DNA of 64,000 nt from Acinetobacter sp. HY1485 (GTDB lineage Bacteria > Pseudomonadota > Gammaproteobacteria > Pseudomonadales > Moraxellaceae): assembly GCF_027568475.1 (NCBI RefSeq), contig NZ_JANKZG010000001.1:327055-391054 (forward strand). Direction: 5' to 3'. A program made the position numbers and the translations under genes. Below the pieces are notes generated by a model. That model was given only the letters and a program-made list of their open reading frames with translations, was not told the origin of the DNA and searched no databases. Shown here in pieces: positions 59,426-64,000 of this stretch; the first letter of the stretch is position 1; the number at the start of each line of letters is the position of its first letter.

Positions 59426-59857
59426 ATGTATAAAATTTCTGAACTTGAGCAGCATGTAATTGATCATTTACGCCAAGTGATTTTTATTTTGAAAAAACGG
59501 CTTTCCGATCAACCCACGTTTGCAAAACTGAGCTCACCTCAACTTAATGCATTAATTCATCTTGAAAAAAATCAAAAAAGTACCGTCACTGCTCTAGCTA
59601 AAGAAGAAGGAATTTCAATTCAGTCAATGGGTGTAACTGTAAATAGTTTAAAACAACAGGGGCTAATTATTGCAACTCCGGATCCAAATGATAAAAGAAA
59701 AACTTTATTATCTTTAAGTGAGCAATGTCAGGCAGAAGTTACGGCATTTAAGCGAGAAAGTGATTTGTGGCTTGCCGAAAAGATTAGAGAACAACTTAAT
59801 ATTGATGAGCAAAAGGTCTTATTACATGGTGTTGAATTACTACAGAAGATTTTATAA
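59426..59857 (+). CDS. MarR-family regulator
   Basis: 143 residues from the ATG at 59426 (AAGG upstream; a TTG opens the frame at 59399). Winged HTH LTVTALAKEEGISIQSMGVTV here reads STVTALAKEEGISIQSMG followed by wing DPNDKRKTLLSLS. Divergent from the flavin monooxygenase and presumably its repressor. Confidence 0.9.
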   Translation: MYKISELEQHVIDHLRQVIFILKKRLSDQPTFAKLSSPQLNALIHLEKNQKSTVTALAKEEGISIQSMGVTVNSLKQQGLIIATPDPNDKRKTLLSLSEQCQAEVTAFKRESDLWLAEKIREQLNIDEQKVLLHGVELLQKIL

Positions 59858-60065
59858 AAATTAATTTTTTTGAAACAAATATTTTTGTTATACCTATTTG
59901 ACGAGTACAGTACTTCGGACATTAATTTAGAACACTTTCAGCCACAGACTGTAGAAAAAATGTGGGTATTGGGAGATCGCCAAAATACCAAACGTGAATT
60001 TGCTGAAAGTGCTCTATTGTTAAAATACAAGCTTGATGATGTTTGGTGCTTGTACTCTGTGGTCT
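59858..60065. other. 208-bp gap with an unexplained plus-strand open frame
   Basis: A frame from 59870 to 60130 is open and reads protein-like in part (QTVEKMWVLGDRQNTKREF), but it runs antisense into the NTF2-like gene, has no SD and no family I recognise. It may be a gene fragment brought in by rearrangement. Nothing else is visible. Confidence 0.35.
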
Positions 60066-60461
60066 CTAGATGTTGGGCTGTTTCTCCATGGTTTCTTGTA
60101 AATGTAACCAAAAAGGTTGGTTCTTCTTGAAAACTATTAAAATGGTTACCCATCTTATCAGCTGGTGGTTATGCGTTTCTTTATAACGGTATAAACAACT
60201 GTCGGATGTTTGTTGTATTAAAGAAACTTCAGAAATCGTTATTTTAAGATTTGGGTGTTTGCCTGTGTTATTTGTAAAAAGTTGCCTCACTTGATCTAAA
60301 TTAATAAGTGTTCCTATTGTAGTAATCATCTCAAAATTTGGTGAAAAACTATCTAATAACGGGATTAATACTGATCGGTTTTTCCCTGTAAAGAGTGCTT
60401 CTATCCATTCATGAAGTTCAAAAATACTCTGATAGGCTAAATTACGATGGATTTGGTTCAT
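60066..60461 (-). CDS. NTF2-like (SnoaL/DUF4440-type) small protein
   Basis: 131 residues with the layout of an NTF2-like fold: helix LHEWIEALFTGKNRSVLIPLL, LDSFSPNFEMITTIG, then strands ITISEVSLI and LIRWVTILIVFKK. No catalytic pair can be assigned. It starts inside the end of the truncated MFS gene (20-bp overlap), so it was its operon partner and may have lost its promoter with the deletion upstream. Confidence 0.6.
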   Translation of the reverse strand: MNQIHRNLAYQSIFELHEWIEALFTGKNRSVLIPLLDSFSPNFEMITTIGTLINLDQVRQLFTNNTGKHPNLKITISEVSLIQQTSDSCLYRYKETHNHQLIRWVTILIVFKKNQPFWLHLQETMEKQPNI

Positions 60462-60924
60462 TGTTTGGCTTCTGTAAGAGTAAAGGAAGTAAGCCCAGCA
60501 AGGCTGAAATAAAAAATATAATTTGGTAACTTAGTACAATAGAAAAATGTGTTTGGAGTAACTTAAAAATAAAGAGTAATACCGTAGGCATGATACAAAA
60601 TGAAATCTGACGATTAAGATTCCATAATAAACTCGCTTGTTGTAACTTGTGCTCTGTGAAATCGAGCATTGCAGTCGTTTGCGCTGTATTTGCGCCCAAG
60701 CCACCACCTATACCCATTAATATATACGCAACAAATAAAAAAGGATTAAAATTAGATACAAGACATAGGCACAATATGCCAATAATATGAAAAAAAATTG
60801 CGCTTTTGAAAAGTTTTTGATATCCAAGTCGATTATAGTTGAAGGCACAATAACGAATAGAACAGGCACAGCCAATACCATAAAGCACCATCAATAAACC
60901 AGTTGTACTGGCATGCCAATGCAT
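60442..60924 (-). pseudogene. MFS transporter, C-terminal half only
   Basis: 160 residues corresponding to about six C-terminal helices of an MFS transporter (GLLMVLYGIGCACS, then YILMGIGGGLGANTAQTTAM with the TM10 motif). The N-terminal half and promoter are missing: the reading frame meets, head-on, a LysR gene that lacks its own N-terminus at about 60921-60930. A single deletion between a divergent MFS/LysR pair explains both. Confidence 0.8.
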
Positions 60925-61391
60925 CTCGCTTGGGCAAGCTTGAAGCTTCAGATCTAAAATGTAGACAGTTAGGGCATTACGAGGTCATTATTGTTGCTTC
61001 GCCTGACTATTTAAAACAATCGCCTTGCTCAACTTTAGAACATCTAAAAGAGATGGTGTGGATATCTAATCGTAATTTAAAAAACTTTAGCCAATGGACA
61101 CTCACAAAAAATAAGCAAAATTACATATTTTCAATTACGCCGCAACATTATACAAACTCTGCATTTGCCATTAAATCTATGGTCTGTTTAGGCATGGGGA
61201 TCAGTATTTTACCTAAATGGTTAGTTCAAAAGGAATTAGATCAAAACACTTTAGTGCAGGTATTACCAGAATATAGCTTACCACTTCAAGATATTACAAT
61301 TGTTTATCCGAACAGCAGTCATATTCGTTCTGTATCACGTAAGTTTATTGATTATTTGGTTGAACAATTTCAGCAGGTTTTAAGTTTTTAA
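60903..61391 (+). pseudogene. LysR regulator, C-terminal effector domain only
   Basis: The frame encodes about 155 residues of a LysR substrate-binding domain (RLGKLEASDLKCRQLGHYEV, IVASPDYLKQSP, GMGISILPKWLV) with no HTH. It opens at a TTG; no proper start exists. It is the other side of the deletion that truncated the MFS gene at 60924. Confidence 0.85.
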
Positions 61392-61670
61392 TTTTAGTAT
61401 CAAACAATATCGAAGTAGCATAATTACACTGAACAAGTTACCCGTTTTTCTTACGAATAGACAGAGACTAACACGGACTAATAAAAATATATTGGCTGTA
61501 AAAACAATGTGTTAAAAACTACATAGGATGAAAATGGAAGCTCATGCACTTAATGATTGATAACTGATACTAATTATATAAGTTTTTGATATTTATATGA
61601 TTTTATCGTTATTCAAAATTACGTTACCCGTTAAATTACCCGTTCTAGTGTGATAAAAAAAGCCGTTTGT
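61392..61670. other. Chromosome/mobile-element junction region
   Basis: Non-coding. It contains three copies of TTACCCGTT: at 61438-61446, 61624-61632 and 61636-61644, the last two 12 bp apart. These could be recombinase arm sites or part of an attachment site at the end of the element whose genes begin at 61671. No integrase gene is in the window and no tRNA is visible here. Confidence 0.45.
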
Positions 61671-61680
61671 TTAAACGGCT
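61655..61680 (-). terminator. Terminator of the AlpA-like gene
   Basis: AGCCGTTT-gttt-AAACGGCT with a minus-strand T run; the stem includes the gene's stop codon. Confidence 0.88.
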
Positions 61681-61868
61681 AATTTATCATCACTTTTGTG
61701 TTCTTCTACTTTTTCTTTTACATACGAAAAATACCAAAATACATTTTTATCATTAATTCTAATAGGTTGTTTAATACTACCATCATTAATTAATCTATAA
61801 AATTGCTCACGACCAATACCCAAGAAATACATAAACTCTTTGGCACGTACTCTGCGATCAATATCCAT
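61671..61868 (-). CDS. AlpA-family regulator / excisionase-like protein
   Basis: 65 residues from the ATG at 61868 (GGAG 6 bp upstream; an ATG four codons earlier lacks an SD). MerR-like winged HTH: RVRAKEFMYFLGIGREQFYRL, here RAKEFMYFLGIGREQFYRL, followed by INDGSIKQPIRI and the aromatic FWYFSYVKEKVEE. AlpA-type proteins act as excisionases or transcription factors in prophages and genomic islands; this marks the edge of such an element. Confidence 0.8.
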   Translation of the reverse strand: MDIDRRVRAKEFMYFLGIGREQFYRLINDGSIKQPIRINDKNVFWYFSYVKEKVEEHKSDDKLAV

Positions 61869-61965
61869 TATTAACTCCATATATCTTTAAAGCTTTAAAT
61901 ATTTTTACGCCGTGTTGTTTTGATGATTGGCTCGTTATAAGCCAATCAATATAGGTCTAATAACT

Positions 61966-62511
61966 TTAGTTCTCGTCTTGCTCCTGTACTTCAGTCAGGG
62001 CTGTATTTTTAGCTACAATAGCCAGACATTCTTCGTGTGTTCCAATATGAAAATTTGCTTTAAGATGAGGTTGATCTACTTCAGCGTACCACGTACCAAA
62101 AATCTCTTCTGTTTTAAGAATTACTTCATGGGTTTTATTTATAGCCATAATTTCGCCTAGATCTAAATTATGGCCTAGGCACTCAATATCATCTCCACAA
62201 GCTGAAGAGCAAAGGTTTTCTGGTTCTTCATTATCTTGCCAAAAAAAATTAATATCACTTTTAGGCACTCGTACATAATCATCACTTTGATACTGTACTT
62301 TGAGTGATTCAATTTCTGTTTTTAATGATGCGATATAGGGTGCTTTGTTATACATTCCTAATTCAATTGATTTTTTAATTAACTGATTGAGCAGTTCTTC
62401 TTGTTCATCACTAAGGAAAATATCTTCAAGAAAACTATCTTTTATTTGCTCAACTTCAAGTTCCAAGTCGTCATAGTTTTTTTGGTATTGTTCAGGAGTT
62501 AGTTGACTCAT
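61966..62511 (-). CDS. Hypothetical element-borne protein
   Basis: 181 residues, acidic, no signal or membrane segment. It starts with a helical, probably coiled-coil stretch (YQKNYDDLELEVEQIKDSF) and has two closely spaced cysteines (LCSSACGDDIECLG). SD AGAGGA upstream. It lies between the AlpA-like and RecT-like genes in the same direction, so it is likely part of the early operon of a prophage. Function unknown. Confidence 0.6.
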   Translation of the reverse strand: MSQLTPEQYQKNYDDLELEVEQIKDSFLEDIFLSDEQEELLNQLIKKSIELGMYNKAPYIASLKTEIESLKVQYQSDDYVRVPKSDINFFWQDNEEPENLCSSACGDDIECLGHNLDLGEIMAINKTHEVILKTEEIFGTWYAEVDQPHLKANFHIGTHEECLAIVAKNTALTEVQEQDEN

Positions 62512-62546
62512 CTCTATATATCCTCTTGTTTAATAATCTTAATAGT

Positions 62547-62562
62547 GGCCACCGAAGTGGCC
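62547..62562 (-). other. GC-rich hairpin after the RecT-like gene
   Basis: GGCCAC-cgaa-GTGGCC; on the minus strand the loop is UUCG. No T tract follows, so it may be a processing or stability hairpin rather than a terminator. Confidence 0.5.
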
Positions 62563-62570
62563 GTATGGTT

Positions 62571-64000
62571 TTATTCGCCAAGTTCAATCATTCGGTTTTC
62601 ATAAGCCTGATCAATTTCAGGAATACCGCTAAAATCTTTGGTATATGGTTCAGCCATGATCGCGTTCAGATCGTCTATGTTTTTAGCGTGTTCTATCGCC
62701 GTAACAATCTTTTTAATCACCGCATCATCATCTAGGTCATCTAAAATTTCACCTTGAGAAAGTCGCTCATACTGTTGTGCATATTCAGTTGCAACAGCGT
62801 TTTGGTCATCTCGCGTCATATTTGGTTTATCTTTAGCAATGACTGCACCTACTTTTTTAAGTTCTTCTAGGTTTTTAATACCTTGGATGACTTGTATATG
62901 TTCGTTACGTGCAAGTTCACTTTTGGTTGCGTCAGGTTGGTTAATTTGCTCAATACGTTGTTTGGCATGTGCTTCTAAATATTGCTTGTGAGTCGTACTT
63001 AAACCGTCATCTGCAATAGCTTGAGCTAACTTCTTTTGAATGCCGTCTACTGACTTCAATGCATTCATCTCTTTTATGTACTTCGTACGAACCTTTGTTG
63101 AGTCAACGATAGGTGTTGGTGTTTTGGTTTCTTGAACTACTGGAGTAGGCTCTGCAGGTGCAGGTGCAGGTGCAGGTGCAGGTGCAGGTGCAGGTGTTTC
63201 TACCTTTGGTTCAGCTTTAGTTTCTTCTGCAGGTTGTGGCTCAGGTTCTTTGGTCACTGATTTTCTTAAATCAGATGAATTAACTGCAGGTGTTTCTTCT
63301 GTAGGTTCGGGCGTTACATCAACCAAGTTATCTAGTTCTTCTTCTTGTGTTTTGATGCCCATCAATAGTTCAGGTGCATAGATACGTCCAAAGAATGCCG
63401 CCGCACGATAACGCAACATTTGTTCAGGCATGGTTTGCCATTTAGAACCGTTCTTTTGATACCATCCTTCAGCAACAGCCATTCTCATGCTGATTTCAGC
63501 AGATTCTAGGCGTTCGCCTGTTTCTTTTTCGATAGCCCATGCTTTACACACAAGGTCACGTACTTTAACGGTCTCTTGAATATCTTTAGGTAGTTTCTTG
63601 TTTGCACCTTGATTATATTCCCATACACGTCTTACATAGGTCAGCTCAACTTCACCACGATCTTCAACATCAAAGCGTAAAGATGAGTATTTGCCTGATG
63701 AGTTAATTGAAGCAATAACAAATTGTGATGACCATGATGGGCGACCATCAATGATGTAAAGGTTCTGCATAATCATGAGTGGATCTGCACCTAAACGATT
63801 GGCCATGTTCACTGCCACAATGCTGTTCGCTACGCCGTTTGGATTATCTCTTGGTTCGTAGATAGCATTGCCGTAGCTGTCTTTACCCACTTTAACGTCA
63901 ATTACTTTACGGTACTGTTCAGGCACCATCGTTGATGATGCAAGCATAGTGGCAATACGTTGGATTAACGCAAAGCCTGATGTTGTTGTTAAGCCAACGT
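62571..64000 (-). CDS. RecT-like phage recombination protein (5' partial)
   Basis: The frame is open to the right edge; reading on from the edge gives LTTTSGFALIQRIATMLASS, so the ATG at 63947 is internal. The N-terminal half (MANRLGADPLMIMQNLYII, GRPSWSSQFVIASI, MPEQMLRYRAAAFFGRIYAP) matches a widespread phage protein group regarded as RecT/Bet-like single-strand annealing proteins. Residues about 232-250 of the visible part are a PAPAPAPAPAPAPA linker, followed by a helical C-terminal region with repeated NLEELKKV and NIDDLNAI-type helices. The annealing function is inferred from family resemblance. Confidence 0.7.
   Translation of the reverse strand, partial: VGLTTTSGFALIQRIATMLASSTMVPEQYRKVIDVKVGKDSYGNAIYEPRDNPNGVANSIVAVNMANRLGADPLMIMQNLYIIDGRPSWSSQFVIASINSSGKYSSLRFDVEDRGEVELTYVRRVWEYNQGANKKLPKDIQETVKVRDLVCKAWAIEKETGERLESAEISMRMAVAEGWYQKNGSKWQTMPEQMLRYRAAAFFGRIYAPELLMGIKTQEEELDNLVDVTPEPTEETPAVNSSDLRKSVTKEPEPQPAEETKAEPKVETPAPAPAPAPAPAPAEPTPVVQETKTPTPIVDSTKVRTKYIKEMNALKSVDGIQKKLAQAIADDGLSTTHKQYLEAHAKQRIEQINQPDATKSELARNEHIQVIQGIKNLEELKKVGAVIAKDKPNMTRDDQNAVATEYAQQYERLSQGEILDDLDDDAVIKKIVTAIEHAKNIDDLNAIMAEPYTKDFSGIPEIDQAYENRMIELGE
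63154..63195. repeat. Hexanucleotide repeat (GCAGGT)7
   Basis: Seven perfect copies of gcaggt encode the Pro-Ala linker of the RecT-like protein on the minus strand. Unit length is a multiple of three, so slippage changes linker length without breaking the frame. Confidence 0.95.

Noticed and set aside
59870..60130. Plus-strand open frame of 86 codons
   Set aside because: No SD, no recognised family and antisense overlap with the NTF2-like gene; kept only as a note in the gap description.

Overview
The window is a low-G+C gammaproteobacterial chromosome segment. Gene content and neighbourhoods (hupB-ppiD, purT-glnD beside dapC, a sulfate-uptake operon ending in a CysB-like regulator, DUF441, SstT, tandem brnQ) point to the Moraxellaceae, most likely Acinetobacter or a close relative. 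This assignment comes from gene content and protein resemblance only; no rRNA, tRNA or CRISPR array was found.

Layout. 0-9.4 kb: a truncated secreted repeat protein, transketolase, the sbp-cysT-cysW-cysA-cbl sulfate uptake operon (four 4-bp overlaps or very short gaps), and divergently a 2-oxoglutarate oxygenase coupled to an orphan MetQ-like lipoprotein. 9.4-19.4 kb: two tandem YnfM-like MFS paralogues with a divergent LysR, a tannase-like secreted esterase, a short UvrA-like ABC protein, an ArsR plus BASS/ACR3-like transporter pair with a perfect palindromic operator, metR and a DUF441 protein. 19.6-28.4 kb: hupB, ppiD, an aroF-type DAHP synthase behind an apparent aromatic-amino-acid attenuator with two aromatic-rich leader peptides, gcvH, a periplasmic lactonase-like propeller, DUF2058, sstT, and ArsR and LysR regulators. 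28.5-42 kb: a CIO-type cytochrome bd operon with a DUF2474 micro-protein, ilvD, a decayed stretch, glcB, a BudC-like acetoin reductase, a 145-bp palindromic element before an orphan Cas2-fold protein, gap, cycA, an Lrp-family regulator with a long structured leader, and a dapC pseudogene. 42-51 kb: glnD, purT, small secreted or membrane proteins, two brnQ paralogues, ychF.

51-61.4 kb is the accessory part. A TetR gene and a heme-oxygenase-like diiron oxidase (HDO) face an operon encoding an HDO-cupin fusion (the SznF-type domain pairing) and a 974-residue fusion of an aryl-acid adenylation domain to an anthranilate-synthase (TrpE) domain whose tryptophan-feedback motif is lost. All six expected metal ligands are present in both HDO domains, and a TetR-style palindrome lies in the divergent promoter region. 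I read this as an uncharacterised small-molecule pathway that makes an aminobenzoate from chorismate, activates it, and oxidises something at nitrogen or carbon; the product is unknown. Next come a flavin monooxygenase/MarR pair with a large palindromic operator, and a divergent MFS/LysR pair apparently fused by one deletion. From 61.6 kb to the right edge lies the end of a prophage or integrative element (AlpA-like regulator, hypothetical protein, RecT-like protein with a proline-alanine linker encoded by a hexanucleotide repeat).
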